The position numbers and the translations under genes are program-made. The notes under the pieces are model-generated. The model saw only the letters and a list, made by a program, of their open reading frames with translations, was not told the origin of the DNA and made no database searches. This document shows positions 26,232 through 35,645 of a DNA stretch of 64,000 nucleotides, piece by piece; the stretch's first letter is position 1, and each line of letters starts with the position of its first letter. Origin of the DNA: Bifidobacterium sp. ESL0790 (GTDB taxonomy: Bacteria; Actinomycetota; Actinomycetes; Actinomycetales; Bifidobacteriaceae); contig NZ_CP113915.1 in the NCBI RefSeq assembly GCF_029395435.1, forward strand, positions 124,001 to 188,000, in the 5' to 3' direction.

Positions 26232-26264
26232 TTTCGGCCTGATATAAAGGGAAACAGGCCGAAA
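26232..26264 (-). terminator. Terminator of the zwf-opcA-pgl operon
   Basis: TTTCGGCCTG (26232-26241) pairs perfectly with CAGGCCGAAA (26255-26264), just past the pgl stop. On the - strand it is followed by AATCATACTTTTT. Confidence 0.65.
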
Positions 26265-26276
26265 GTCATCGGTGGA

Positions 26277-27083
26277 TCAGGCCACCGCGTCGGCTGTGGT
26301 GAACCAGACGAATTCGTCTGTTCCCGTCGCAAAACTTGCCGGGTAGCTGGGATTGTCAGTCTGTGCGAAGACGTGGGCTGTGGCTTCGGCCTTGCCCGCG
26401 CCGCAGGTGAGCATCCAGGTGCGGCGGCTGCGGGCGAGCAGCGGGGCTGTCATCGAGATGCGCAGCGGCGGCATTTTCGGCGAATTGGATACGCCGACTG
26501 TCAAACGGTTAACAACGTTGATTTCAGGGTGCCCGGGGAAGAGCGACGCATAGTGGCCGTCGGGGCCCATGCCCAGGATCAGCAGGTCCATGGCTGAGGT
26601 GTCGCCGAGCTCGCGGCGCAGTTCCGCCTCGTAATCGCTGGCGGCCTTGGCGAGCAGCTCGTCGTTCTCGGCGTCGCTGGCCGCGGCGACCTGCTCCGGC
26701 GTGCGAAGATCCGGGGCCATCTGGTGAATGTTGCCTTCGGGCAGGCGTCCATTGGCCACCAGTTTGTCGAGGAAGCGCTCGCGTGCCTGCCACGAGCTGC
26801 GGTCCGGGTCGGTGGGGGCCACAAAGCGGTCATCGCCCCACCAGAAGTGGACGCGGCCCCAATCGATGGCGTCGACCAGCGGGTTGGAAGCCATATAAGT
26901 CAGTGCGTGCAGGACGTCGGAGCCGCCAGTGAGCGCGACGTCGTAACGGGCTCGAACGGGCGTGGCTGTCGATTCGTCGCCCCGCTCGCTCAGCCCGTCC
27001 AGAATGGCGAGCAGCGTGCGTTGCGCCGCCGCCTGGTCCACGGTTTTCGCGTCTTTATAGACTTCCAGCTTGCGATTGACCAT
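26277..27083 (-). CDS. pgl: 6-phosphogluconolactonase
   Basis: 268 residues; hydrolyses 6-phosphogluconolactone, the product of Zwf. Family motifs: ALTGGSDVLHALTYM (phosphate loop), VHFWWGDDRFV, and LLILGMGPDGHYASLFPGHP near the middle. It is the third gene after zwf and opcA, 100 bases from opcA with a large inverted repeat between. GAGAGGAG sits before the ATG. Length is normal for the NagB-like family. The reading is secure; no oddities. Confidence 0.95.
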   Translation of the reverse strand: MVNRKLEVYKDAKTVDQAAAQRTLLAILDGLSERGDESTATPVRARYDVALTGGSDVLHALTYMASNPLVDAIDWGRVHFWWGDDRFVAPTDPDRSSWQARERFLDKLVANGRLPEGNIHQMAPDLRTPEQVAAASDAENDELLAKAASDYEAELRRELGDTSAMDLLILGMGPDGHYASLFPGHPEINVVNRLTVGVSNSPKMPPLRISMTAPLLARSRRTWMLTCGAGKAEATAHVFAQTDNPSYPASFATGTDEFVWFTTADAVA

Positions 27084-27101
27084 GATGACTCCTCTCTAGT
27101 G

Positions 27102-27177
27102 CGCACAAGTCGGTAGATACGATTTTGGGATTGGCGGAAAATGGCCGTTCTTGAAAACCTATCTACCGACTTGTGCG
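27102..27177. repeat. Perfect 18-bp inverted repeat between opcA and pgl
   Basis: CGCACAAGTCGGTAGATA (27102-27119) and its exact reverse complement (27160-27177) enclose a 40-base loop. It lies in the 99-base opcA-pgl gap. It has no poly-T tail, so a simple terminator is unlikely. It may stabilise or attenuate the mRNA or be a small mobile element. Confidence 0.9.
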
Positions 27178-27182
27178 TTGTC

Positions 27183-28157
27183 TCAGCCCTGAATCAGGCT
27201 CCAGCCCTTGCGAATCACGTCGGCGTAGACCTCGTCGGGGTCGATGCGGCGCAGCTCCTCGCTCAGGCAGTCCTCGAGCGAACGCAGCGGCATGGCCACG
27301 CGTTGCGGCGCCTGGCCGGGCTGGCTGATGACGGCCTCCTGCGAATCCGGGCGCTCCATGGCGATCACACCGTCCGAGCGCTTGAGATAGACGCCAGTGA
27401 TGGCCTCGGCCCCGGAGACATAGCCGAGCTCGACCGGCACGTTGAGCTTCAGCGCAAGCCAGGCCGCGAGCAGCTTCAGCGGCAGATAGTCCGGCTGGCC
27501 GGTCACCTTGATGCTCTCAATGGGCAGGTGCGGCGGCTGGTCGATGGTGGTGGCGAGCATCGCGCGCCATGTGGTCACGCGGGTCCACGAGAAATCGACG
27601 TCCTTCGGGCTCCAGTTGGCGCGCAGCTGAGCGAACGTCTTCTTCGGGTCGTCCGAGCGCAGCGCGTCGGTGATACGGCTTCCAGCCATCGCGCCGAGCG
27701 GGTCCTGCGAGGGATTGGCGGGCGGATTGGTCGGCCACCAGGTGACCACCGGGGCATCAGGCACCAGCAGCGGCATGACCAAAGTATCGGTGTGCTGGCA
27801 GAGCCCGCCGCGCGGGCGCAGGATGATGACCTCGCCGGCGCCCGCGTCCGCGCCGAAGCGCACCTGGGCGTCAAGGTCGGTCTCGTCCTCGCCGGAATCG
27901 GTGACGTAGCAATCCGGCTCCTTGTTGATGTCGCAGAACGGCACTTCCTTGGTCTCGGGCACGATGGCGATGACGCGGCATGGGTGCTCGCGACCTGCGG
28001 AATTGGCGATTTTCAGCGCGTTCTCGAGCTCGCTCTCGTCGGTCGAGATGATGAGCGTCAGGACGCGGTCGTTGCCGGCCTCGCCGCGCTGCTGATGCAG
28101 TTCCTCGATCTTGCGCGCGACGGCGTTGGTCTGGGTATCGGGCATTTTGATGATCAT
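27183..28157 (-). CDS. opcA: Glucose-6-phosphate dehydrogenase assembly protein OpcA
   Basis: 324 residues. OpcA activates and assembles Zwf in actinobacteria and cyanobacteria. The family shows APVVTWWPTNPP, DALRSDDP, VDFSWTRVTTWRAML and a Lys/Arg-rich C-terminal half. The ATG at 28157 follows GGAGGATGCC; an upstream in-frame ATG at 28169 is the weaker choice. Its start overlaps the zwf stop in ATGA, so the two are translationally coupled, as expected for partners needed in fixed ratio. Confidence 0.95.
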   Translation of the reverse strand: MIIKMPDTQTNAVARKIEELHQQRGEAGNDRVLTLIISTDESELENALKIANSAGREHPCRVIAIVPETKEVPFCDINKEPDCYVTDSGEDETDLDAQVRFGADAGAGEVIILRPRGGLCQHTDTLVMPLLVPDAPVVTWWPTNPPANPSQDPLGAMAGSRITDALRSDDPKKTFAQLRANWSPKDVDFSWTRVTTWRAMLATTIDQPPHLPIESIKVTGQPDYLPLKLLAAWLALKLNVPVELGYVSGAEAITGVYLKRSDGVIAMERPDSQEAVISQPGQAPQRVAMPLRSLEDCLSEELRRIDPDEVYADVIRKGWSLIQG

Positions 28158-29692
28158 GGCATCCTCCAATGGCGTCCATCACGCGCGAGCATTTCGTCGG
28201 CTTCCTTCGGGCCCCAAGTGCCGGCGCGATAAGGCTGCGGCTGGCCGAGCGTGGCCCAATATTCCTCGATCGGGTCGAGGATCTTCCAGCTCAGGTCCAC
28301 TTCCTTGGTGGTCGGGAAGAGCGGCGGATCGCCGAGCAGCACGTCAAGAATCAAGCGTTCGTAAGCCTCGGGCGAGTTTTCGGTGAAGCTGCGGCCGTAG
28401 CTGAAGTCCATCGACACATCGCGGACCTCCATGGCGGTGGCTCCTGGCACCTTCGCGCCGAAGCGCATGGTGACGCCCTCGTTGGGCTGCACGCGGATGA
28501 CGATGGCGTTGTTGCCGAGCTCGCGCACGGCGGTCTGCTCGAAGGGCAGGTGCGGGGCGCGCTTGAAGACCACGGCGATTTCCGTGACGCGCTTGCCCAA
28601 GCGTTTGCCGGTGCGCAGGTAGAATGGCACTCCGGCCCAGCGTCGCGTATCGACGTCGAGCGTGATGGCGGCATAGGTCTCGGTGGTGCTGGACTTGTCG
28701 ATACCCTTTTCGTCGAGGTAGCCGCAGACTTCCTGCGAACCCTGCCATCCGGCGGAATACTGGCCGCGTGCGGTGTAGGCGCCGAGGTCCTTTGGCAGGC
28801 GAACGGCGGAAAGCACCTTCGTCTTTTCGGCGGTGAGGTCGGAGGCGGCGAAGCTCACCGGCTCCTCCATCGCGGTCAGGGCCATCAGCTGCAGCAGGTG
28901 GTTCTGGATGACGTCTCGTGCGGCGCCGATGCCGTCGTAGTATCCGGCGCGGCCGCCGATGCCGATGTCCTCGGCCATCGTGATCTGCACGTGGTCGACG
29001 TAATTGGAATTCCAGATTGGCTCGAACATGGAGTTGGCGAAGCGCAGCGCCAGCATGTTCTGCACGGTCTCCTTGCCGAGGTAGTGGTCGATGCGGAAGA
29101 CCGAGCTCGGGTCGAAGACCTCGGAGACGACGCGGTCGAGTTCCTTCGCGCTCTCGAGATCATGACCAAACGGTTTCTCGATGATCACGCGGCGCCAGGC
29201 GTCGTCGCTCGACTTGGCCAGTCCGGAATCGGCCAGCTGCTTGGAGACGATGGGGAAGGCGCTCGGCGGCACGGACATGTAGAACGCATGATTGCCGCGG
29301 GTGCCGCGGTCGCGGTCGAGTTCCTTGACCGTCTCGCTCAGGCGCTCGAAAGCCGACTTGTCGTCAAACGTACCCTGCACGAAGCGAATCCCCTTGGCGA
29401 GGTTCGTCCAGGTCGACTCGCGGAACGGCGTGCGGCAGCGGGCCTTCACGTTCTCCTTGACGAAATTGGCGAACTCCTCGTTGCTCCACGGACGACGGCC
29501 GAAGCCGGTCAGCCCGAAGCTCGGCGGCAGCAGGCCACGATTGGCCAGGTCGTAGATGGCGGGCAGCAGTTTCTTTTTCGACAAGTCGCCAGTGACACCG
29601 AAAATCACCAGGCTGCATGGCCCTGCGATGCGTGGCAGGCGCAGGTCGCGTGGGTCGCGCAGCGGGTTCACCCAAGAAGTTTGTTCAGTCAT
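28154..29692 (-). CDS. zwf: Glucose-6-phosphate 1-dehydrogenase
   Basis: 512 residues; oxidises glucose 6-phosphate to 6-phosphogluconolactone, producing NADPH. The dinucleotide site is FGVTGDLSKKK (31-41); the active-site segments are IIEKPFGHD and RIDHYLGKE. The start MTEQTSWV is chosen because a duplicated copy of this 5' end at 36.1 kb keeps the same ATG, and a promoter lies just upstream. It heads the zwf-opcA-pgl operon. Confidence 0.96.
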   Translation of the reverse strand: MTEQTSWVNPLRDPRDLRLPRIAGPCSLVIFGVTGDLSKKKLLPAIYDLANRGLLPPSFGLTGFGRRPWSNEEFANFVKENVKARCRTPFRESTWTNLAKGIRFVQGTFDDKSAFERLSETVKELDRDRGTRGNHAFYMSVPPSAFPIVSKQLADSGLAKSSDDAWRRVIIEKPFGHDLESAKELDRVVSEVFDPSSVFRIDHYLGKETVQNMLALRFANSMFEPIWNSNYVDHVQITMAEDIGIGGRAGYYDGIGAARDVIQNHLLQLMALTAMEEPVSFAASDLTAEKTKVLSAVRLPKDLGAYTARGQYSAGWQGSQEVCGYLDEKGIDKSSTTETYAAITLDVDTRRWAGVPFYLRTGKRLGKRVTEIAVVFKRAPHLPFEQTAVRELGNNAIVIRVQPNEGVTMRFGAKVPGATAMEVRDVSMDFSYGRSFTENSPEAYERLILDVLLGDPPLFPTTKEVDLSWKILDPIEEYWATLGQPQPYRAGTWGPKEADEMLARDGRHWRMP

Positions 29693-29723
29693 AATGCCCA
29701 GTGTAACGGTGAAAGCCGCCAAG

Positions 29724-29751
29724 CGTATAGCTCTCCGCGATAGGTGGTCAA
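29724..29751 (-). promoter_or_regulatory. zwf promoter
   Basis: On the - strand, TTGACC (29751-29746), 16 bases, then TATACG (29729-29724), about 32 bases before the zwf ATG. The duplicated copy at 36.1 kb has degraded hexamers (TTGCTC, CGTACC), while the stretch between is kept (ACCTATCGCGGAGAGC), supporting selection on this one. Confidence 0.6.
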
Positions 29752-29793
29752 GGTGTCGTGCGAATCACAATTACAACGTCGTAACCCCACCTT

Positions 29794-29817
29794 TTACGGC
29801 AGTTTGTCATGTGGGCC
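29794..29817 (-). pseudogene. Relic of a yafQ 3' end
   Basis: Read on the - strand it ends G-P-H-D-K-L-P-stop, against G-S-H-D-K-L-L-stop of the intact yafQ at 36247. It sits at the same place relative to the zwf promoter. Only the last eight codons remain. Confidence 0.7.
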
Positions 29818-30057
29818 GACGTGGACGAAGACGGTGCTGAGCCGTGCTGTTTCGAGTCCGCTCAGCCCTCCTTCTCCATCGAGTGGCGGTGTTGGATCTG
29901 GTGCCGAAGGCCCGAACGGCGGTGCGAATGGGGCGTCAATGGGCAGTGGCTTGTTTCCACCGGCGCCGATACGGCCGATGTGGCGGTCATTTCAGGTGCG
30001 CTTGCCGTGGTCGGGTTTGCCATGGCTTTGGCAGGTCAGGTATGGCGGAGGGGCCGC
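29818..30057 (+). pseudogene. Decayed 3' end of a Pro/Ser-linker surface protein gene
   Basis: Two frames together match the C-terminus of the intact gene at 37165-38307. WTKTVLSRAVSSPLSPPSP with the PNGGANG region is in one frame. The hydrophobic anchor VAVISGALAVVGFAMALAG with an R-R-tail is in another. At least one frameshift separates them, and the first two thirds of the gene and its stop are gone. The LAATG site is changed to VSTGAD. Confidence 0.8.
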
Positions 30058-30111
30058 GCAGGATTTGTTCCTGACGCGACCCCTCTATGTTTGCTGGGCT
30101 ATGGCTGGTGA

Positions 30112-32568
30112 TTACCGCGTGGCGTCGGTGTCGGCGCGGTGGCGGACGATGTCAAAGCGGTTGCGGCGGGTGAGGGCGAGGATGGCGAACAGTGCCAGCA
30201 AAAGCAGCAGGAAGAAGATCCAGAGGGGCGCCTGCCGGGTGGTGCCGGCTGTGGACAGGGCCATGGCGTCGTCGCCGACGCACTTGTAGGCCGCGGGCTG
30301 GATGCTGCCGTCGCGGTAGACGACGGGCTCGCACTTGGGGTTCGTCTTGTGGGGCGTGGCCCGGCGGGGGGCCGGGGTCGCGTTGGAGTCGCGGCCGAGC
30401 GTGCTGGGTGTGATCCCGAGCGTGCCGGGCGCGGCGAACGCGGGTACGGCGGGCCCGATGCCGCCGTTGCCGTTCCCGTTGCCATTGCCGTTGCCCGGGT
30501 TGGCTCCGTTGTTACCGCCGTTGCCGTTGTTGTTCCCGGGTGTGCCGGGCTTCGGTGTCATCGGAACGTTAATTGTGCCTCCTGGCTTCGTGGGCGGCAC
30601 CAATGGCAGCTGGCCTGACATGCTCGGCGGCAGCGGCAGCATGCCGGGATGATGGCTCGCGCTTGATTCGATGGTGCCTCCCGACACCGTGGACGGCATC
30701 CAGGCTTCGTACAGGGTCATGTCGGGGATGCTGTTCGGGTCGTCGATGTCGCTGCCTGCTTTGTACAGCTTGTACGGGTTGGCCGTGCCGGCGTCGAGGT
30801 CGGTCAGCGTGCTGGCAGAGCTGGTGGAGTTGTCCGGGGCGATCCATCCGATGAACTGATAGTCCTGCACGGGGTTGCCGTTGTTGTCGAGGAGCGTGAA
30901 CTGGCTTTGGGGCGCCTTGACGACCATATTCATGACGACGTCGTCGTCGGCGGATTCAATGGCGTCGGGAATCGAATTGAAGGTGGCCGTCTTCTGCCGG
31001 TCTCCGGCGATGTGGGTGCCGGCGGGCAGCGGGATGAACGGCTTGAAGGTCAGGGTCAAGGGCTCCTGCAAGACATAGACGCCGGCCCTGTCCGGGGCAT
31101 TGCCTTGGGTCCTGGACGCGAGACTTGCGTAAGGGTATGCGACGGTCGGGTCGACGTTCTGCGAGGCGGTGCCTCTCACGGGGACCTGCATCCACTCGTG
31201 CTTTTCGGTCGAGTTCAGATAGGGGTAGAACGCGTCTTCGTCCAGCTTGGTATTGTCGCCCAGATTCAGCCTCGACAGATTCGGGCACTTGGCGAACATG
31301 TCGTACATATCCGCCCCGACGCTGCTGGTGTTGAAGTTGCTGAGGTCGAGGCGGGTCAGCCCGGAGCAGCCGTTGAACATGTCCCTCATGCGGTTGACGC
31401 TGCTGGTGTTGAAGTTGCTGAGGTCGAGGCGGGCCAAGCTGGAGCAGTTTTGGAACATGCTGCTCATGTCGGTGACGCTGCTGGTGTTGAAGTTGCCGCC
31501 GAGGTTGAGGTTGGCCAGGTTGGTGCAGTCGTAGAACATGTTGCCCATGTTTTTGACGTTGCTGGTGTTGAGGTTGCTGAGATCCAGGCTGGTCAGGCTG
31601 GAGCATCCTTGGAACATGCGGCCCATTTCGGTGACGCTGCTGGTGTTGAAGTTGCCGCCGAGGTTCAGGCTGGTCAGTCCGGAGCAGCCGTAGAACATGT
31701 CGCTCATGCTGTCGACGCTGCTGGTGTTGAAGTTGTTGCCGAGGTTCAGGCTGGTCAGTCCGGAGCAGCCTTCGAACATGTCGCTCATGTTGTAGACGCT
31801 GCTGGTGTCGAACTTGCCGCCGAGGTTGAGGCTGGGCAGCTTGGAGCAGCCGTCAAACATGCGGCTCATGTTTTCGACGTTGCCGGTGTTGAAGTTGGCG
31901 CCGAGGTTGAGGCTGGTCAGGCTGGAGCAGTTTTCGAACATGCTGTTCATGCGGTCGACGTCGGTGGTGTCCGCGGAGCCCAAGTCGATGCTGGTCACCT
32001 TGTCAAGCCCGCTGAAGAGCCTGCTCGAGTTTCCGGGGAGCTCGATGAGATTGTCGCCGGAGAACGTGATCTCGGTGGCGGTATTGAGTCCGGGGAAGGC
32101 TTGGAACTTGCCCTTGCTGAGGGATGCGTCGCTGGCGGTTGCGGTGATGGTGAGCTTGCAGCCGCCGTTGCCGTTGTCGGAGAGCTGTCCAACGACGTTG
32201 CCGCCCAAGGAACGGGTGGTGGTGTCGCAGGTGCCCTGCGCGGAGGGGAGCTGTGGCTCGGCGGGCAGTGGGGTCTCGCCTTGCGCGGCCGGTTGCGCCG
32301 CGGGGGCGGTGGTCTTGTCCGGCTGTGCCGCGGGGGTTGTGGTCGTGTCCGGCTGTGCGGCCGGGGCGGTGGCCGTGTCCTTTGCCTGGCCGTCGGGTTG
32401 CGTCGCAGGCGCGGTGGCCTGCGTCTGGTCGGGAGCCGCTGCTTGGCTCTGTGTCTGTGTGTCCTGCGGCTGGGTGCCTTGGATGTCCTGGGCGTTGGAG
32501 AACGCCGGGACGGCGAGCATGGCCGCCGCGGCTAGGATGCCGGCCGCCGCCTTCATCGGTGTACGCAT
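30112..32568 (-). CDS. DUF285 surface protein with Cys-pair C-terminal anchor (twin 1)
   Basis: 818 residues. Signal peptide 1-26 (MRTPMKAAAG... FSNA), Gln/Thr/Ala-rich linker to about 115, then nine DUF285 repeats of the form MFxxCxxLxxLxLxxNFNTSSV. A Gly/Asn/Pro-rich stretch lies near 630-690. The end has KCEPV, about 16 residues, KCVGD, a hydrophobic helix, then RRNRF and RHR; there is no LPXTG. GAGGAAAAG before the ATG fixes the start. Its N- and C-termini closely match the neighbour at 33114-35645, so the pair arose by duplication. Anchoring by the helix is likely; function is inferred as surface binding. Confidence 0.9.
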   Translation of the reverse strand: MRTPMKAAAGILAAAAMLAVPAFSNAQDIQGTQPQDTQTQSQAAAPDQTQATAPATQPDGQAKDTATAPAAQPDTTTTPAAQPDKTTAPAAQPAAQGETPLPAEPQLPSAQGTCDTTTRSLGGNVVGQLSDNGNGGCKLTITATASDASLSKGKFQAFPGLNTATEITFSGDNLIELPGNSSRLFSGLDKVTSIDLGSADTTDVDRMNSMFENCSSLTSLNLGANFNTGNVENMSRMFDGCSKLPSLNLGGKFDTSSVYNMSDMFEGCSGLTSLNLGNNFNTSSVDSMSDMFYGCSGLTSLNLGGNFNTSSVTEMGRMFQGCSSLTSLDLSNLNTSNVKNMGNMFYDCTNLANLNLGGNFNTSSVTDMSSMFQNCSSLARLDLSNFNTSSVNRMRDMFNGCSGLTRLDLSNFNTSSVGADMYDMFAKCPNLSRLNLGDNTKLDEDAFYPYLNSTEKHEWMQVPVRGTASQNVDPTVAYPYASLASRTQGNAPDRAGVYVLQEPLTLTFKPFIPLPAGTHIAGDRQKTATFNSIPDAIESADDDVVMNMVVKAPQSQFTLLDNNGNPVQDYQFIGWIAPDNSTSSASTLTDLDAGTANPYKLYKAGSDIDDPNSIPDMTLYEAWMPSTVSGGTIESSASHHPGMLPLPPSMSGQLPLVPPTKPGGTINVPMTPKPGTPGNNNGNGGNNGANPGNGNGNGNGNGGIGPAVPAFAAPGTLGITPSTLGRDSNATPAPRRATPHKTNPKCEPVVYRDGSIQPAAYKCVGDDAMALSTAGTTRQAPLWIFFLLLLLALFAILALTRRNRFDIVRHRADTDATR

Positions 32569-33052
32569 CTTTTCCTCTTTCCTCATTACTGCCAGCGGAT
32601 GGACTGTCGTGTTGTTGCTTGGCATTCATCCGAATTAGTATTCTCTGTTATTTCTAAATATACCAGAAATTGTGTTACATATAGAGATGGTCGCATTACC
32701 TTTGACGGATCTGGGCCTCGGTCGCCCCTTTGGCTGGCCTACGAGGACTTGAAACGTTTGTATTATTGGTCGATTCGTCTGGGGTTCAAAGGTTGGGCGA
32801 AATCGGTCTGCTCTGTCCGCTTTTCTGCCCATGGCGAACGGGAAGGATGGTTTATTGCGATTCCACAGCCGATTCGTTTGAAATTCCGCCGCCGATACTC
32901 TCCGCCGCCGGCGTCGGGAGTCTTCGCCCGGATATGGCGACGCCTATCCACATACACAGGGGGCGTATGGCCTGGTGTTTTGATGAGGCGCGACAGACGT
33001 CGGGACGGGTATTGCGTTCGCAGTCCGCCGCTTCAATGCCGTTGGCAATATA
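32569..33052 (-). other. Intergenic region between the twin DUF285 genes
   Basis: About 480 bases, AT-rich near 32630-32700 where the promoter of twin 1 should lie. GTAACACAATTTC on the - strand (near 32677) resembles GTATCACATTTCC upstream of twin 2. No gene is supported. Confidence 0.4.
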
Positions 33053-33102
33053 AATATAGGGGCTCTCGCCGGAGTTGTTCCTGGCGTGGGCCCCTATATA
33101 TT
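33053..33102 (-). terminator. Terminator of the DUF285 twin 2 gene
   Basis: AATATAGGGGC (33053-33063) pairs with GCCCCTATATATT (33090-33102). On the - strand it is followed by a T/A-rich TTTATATTG. Confidence 0.65.
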
Positions 33103-33113
33103 GGTGTCTTCCT

Positions 33114-35645
33114 TTACCGTGCGGCTTCCATTGCGCGGTGGCGCACGACGTCGTAATGGTTGCGGCGACTGAGGCCGAAGACGGCGAACAAAGCCAACAG
33201 GAGCAGCAGGAAGATCCAGAGCGGTGCCTGCCGGGCGGCGTTGGGCGCGGAGACGGCTGCCATGGTGTCGTCGCTGGCGCACTTGTAGGCCGCGAGGCGA
33301 CTGCCGCCGGTGTAGAGGGCGACGGGCTCGCATTTGGGGTCCGTCTTCCTGGGCGTGGCCTGCTGTTGGACCGGGGTCGCGTTGGAGTCCCTGCCGGGCT
33401 GCAGCGCCGCGTTGGGGCCGGTCCCCGTCGCGGCCACGGGCGAGGCGATGACCGGGATGGCGGGCGTGAGGCCCGAGCCGCTGCCGGGTGTGCCGCTGGA
33501 GTCCGAACCGGAGCTCGAGCCAGGTGCGGGTTCGTTGGCTGTCCAGATGGCGTAAAGGGTGACGTCCCCGTCGTTGAGATCTACCTTATGTTCTTGCTGG
33601 TGCAGGGTCCCGGTTCCGTTGGCATGGCTGCTCCAACCCTGGAACGTGCAGCCGGCCGTGGAGCAGTCACGAATCGTGAACGGGTTGGCCGGGACGGTGT
33701 CGCTGCCGCCGATTACGGGAATCGTGGCGATGGTTCTCGCAACCGACCCGCTCGAGTCGCGGACGGCCACGTTCGTCGCGGCCGCGGTCTCGACGGGTGT
33801 GCCCATGAAGGGAGTGGCGGGGGCGACGTCGGTGCCGGCGGGCAGGTTGGTCGACGGCTTGAGGATGAGCGCGTGCTTGGCGATGCGCACGTAGGTGCCC
33901 GCTTTGGCCGGGTCCGTGCCCATGGTCCTGGCCATAAGGCTGGCGGAGGTGTAGTGCGTGACGCTCGACCGGTTGACGGAGGCCGAGCTCGTGCCCGGCA
34001 CCTCGGCCTGCACCCAGTTCGCCACCGCGGAGCCCCCCGCCATGGTCTCCGGCAAGTCCGCGTTGGCGTTCAGCTTCGTGCCATCACTGACTGTCAGCTG
34101 CCGCAGGCCAGAACTGCCGTCAAACATATGTTCCATATCCCCGACGTTGGCGGTGTCGAACTTGGCACCCAGATCCAGAACGGGAAGTTTCGGGCAACCG
34201 CCGAACATATAACTCATATCGGTGACGTGGCTGGTGTCGAAGTGGTTGCCGAGGTTGAGGCTGGCCAGGTTGGCGCAGTAGAGGAACATCCAGCTCGTGT
34301 CGGTCGCGCTGTGGGTGTCGAAATGGCTGAGGTCGAGGCTGGACAGCTTGCCGCAGTTGTAGAACATGCCATACATGTCGGTGACGCGGCTGGTGTCGAA
34401 ACGGCTGAGGTCGATGGTCGGCATGTTGGTGCAATAGGCGAACATCCACTCCATGTCGGTAACGCTGCTGGTGTCGAGATGGCTGAGGTCGAGGGTCCGC
34501 AGCCCAGAGCAGTGGCAGAACATGTAGTCCATGTCGGTGACGTGGCTGGTGTCGAAGCTGGTGATATTCAGGCTCGTCAACCCGGGGCATTTGTCGAACA
34601 TAAAGCCCGTGTTGGTGGTTTTCCTGGTGTCGAAGTTGCTGAGGTCGAGGCGGGTCAGCCCGGAGCACTCGGCGAACATGCCACGCAAGGTGGTGGCGTT
34701 GCTGGTGTCGAAATTGCTGACGTCGAGGCTCGGCAGGCTGGAGCAGCCGGCGAACATCCAGCTCATGTCGGTGGCGTGGCTCGTGTCGAGATGGCTGACG
34801 TCGAGGCTCGGCAGGCTGGAGCAATCTTGGAACATGCCGCACATATTGGTGGTTTTGCTGGTGTTGAAGTGAGTGACGTCGAGGCTCGGCAAGCTGGAGC
34901 ACTTGATGAACATGGCATTCATGTTGGTTACGTTGCCGGTGTTGAAGTGAGTGACGTCGAGGTGGGTCAGCCCGGTGCAGTTGGCGAACATGCTGCGCAT
35001 GGTGGTGACGTTGCTGGTGTCGAAGTGGTTGCCGAACGTGATGCTGGTCAGCTTGGGATTGTAGGCGAACATCTCGCTCATGTCGGTGACGTTGCTGGCG
35101 TCGGCGGAGCTGAGGTCGATGCTGGTCACGTTATCCATCCAGTCGAAGAGGGCGTTGGAGTTCTGCGGAAGCGTGGTGGTGTTGGGGCCGGCGAAGACGA
35201 CCTTGGTGATGATGTTCATGACGGGCGGGAAGTGGAACGGGTTCTCCCTGCTGAGGGTGCCGCCACCGGTGCCTGCGGTGATGGTGAGCATGCAGCCGCC
35301 GTTGCCGTCGTCGGAGAGGGTTCCGGTGACGTTGGTCCCAACGGACTGGGACATGGTGCCGCAGGCGCTTTGCGCGGATGGAAGTTGCGGGGTTTCATCC
35401 TGCGTTGTCGGCAGCTGTGGTGCCGTCTGACGCAGGGTGGTCGTGGATCCGCCATTCCCACCCTGGGATTTGGTCTCGCCTGATTGACTTGGTGTGGTTG
35501 TCTGCGATTGCGGTTCTTGCGCCTGGCTCTGGGTGACGTCCTCGGTCTGGGCGCGCTGAACGTCCTGAGCGTTGGAAAATGCCGGGATGGCGAGCATGGC
35601 CACCGCGGCTATAAGACCAATTGCCGCCTTCAATGGTGTACGCAT
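33114..35645 (-). CDS. DUF285 surface protein with Cys-pair C-terminal anchor (twin 2)
   Basis: 843 residues with the same plan as twin 1. Signal peptide MRTPLKAAIG... FSNA, a Gln/Ser linker, then about 13 DUF285 repeats (MFxxCxxLxxLDLSxFDTSxVTDM), most with a Cys four residues after the M-F. A Flg_new-like segment (GCTFQGWSSHANGTG) and DVTLYAIWTANE follow. It ends KCEPV...YKCASDD, a Leu-rich helix, RRNHYDVVRHR. AAAGGAAAATC precedes the ATG. The repeat number differs from its twin (13 versus 9), as expected for repeat gain or loss. Confidence 0.9.
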   Translation of the reverse strand: MRTPLKAAIGLIAAVAMLAIPAFSNAQDVQRAQTEDVTQSQAQEPQSQTTTPSQSGETKSQGGNGGSTTTLRQTAPQLPTTQDETPQLPSAQSACGTMSQSVGTNVTGTLSDDGNGGCMLTITAGTGGGTLSRENPFHFPPVMNIITKVVFAGPNTTTLPQNSNALFDWMDNVTSIDLSSADASNVTDMSEMFAYNPKLTSITFGNHFDTSNVTTMRSMFANCTGLTHLDVTHFNTGNVTNMNAMFIKCSSLPSLDVTHFNTSKTTNMCGMFQDCSSLPSLDVSHLDTSHATDMSWMFAGCSSLPSLDVSNFDTSNATTLRGMFAECSGLTRLDLSNFDTRKTTNTGFMFDKCPGLTSLNITSFDTSHVTDMDYMFCHCSGLRTLDLSHLDTSSVTDMEWMFAYCTNMPTIDLSRFDTSRVTDMYGMFYNCGKLSSLDLSHFDTHSATDTSWMFLYCANLASLNLGNHFDTSHVTDMSYMFGGCPKLPVLDLGAKFDTANVGDMEHMFDGSSGLRQLTVSDGTKLNANADLPETMAGGSAVANWVQAEVPGTSSASVNRSSVTHYTSASLMARTMGTDPAKAGTYVRIAKHALILKPSTNLPAGTDVAPATPFMGTPVETAAATNVAVRDSSGSVARTIATIPVIGGSDTVPANPFTIRDCSTAGCTFQGWSSHANGTGTLHQQEHKVDLNDGDVTLYAIWTANEPAPGSSSGSDSSGTPGSGSGLTPAIPVIASPVAATGTGPNAALQPGRDSNATPVQQQATPRKTDPKCEPVALYTGGSRLAAYKCASDDTMAAVSAPNAARQAPLWIFLLLLLALFAVFGLSRRNHYDVVRHRAMEAAR

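Larger units (their letters stand above)
29651..29817. repeat. Direct-repeat copy A: zwf 5' end, promoter and yafQ 3' relic
   Basis: Similar along its length to 36107-36270: CCCAAGAAGTTTGTTC at the zwf start, CTCTCCGCGATAGGT in the promoter, GCAGTTTGTC at the yafQ end. The two copies are in the same direction and flank the two DUF285 genes at 30.1-35.6 kb. Confidence 0.85.

Noticed and set aside
30907..32535. Long open frame antisense to a DUF285 gene (similar ones at 24142-25539, 33075-35483, 49538-51175 and 51191-53011)
   Set aside because: These follow the repeat period of the real gene (VAGVE.AEVEAGQ type repeats mirror the DUF285 codons), lack ribosome sites and signal peptides, and arise from strong codon bias on the opposite strand.
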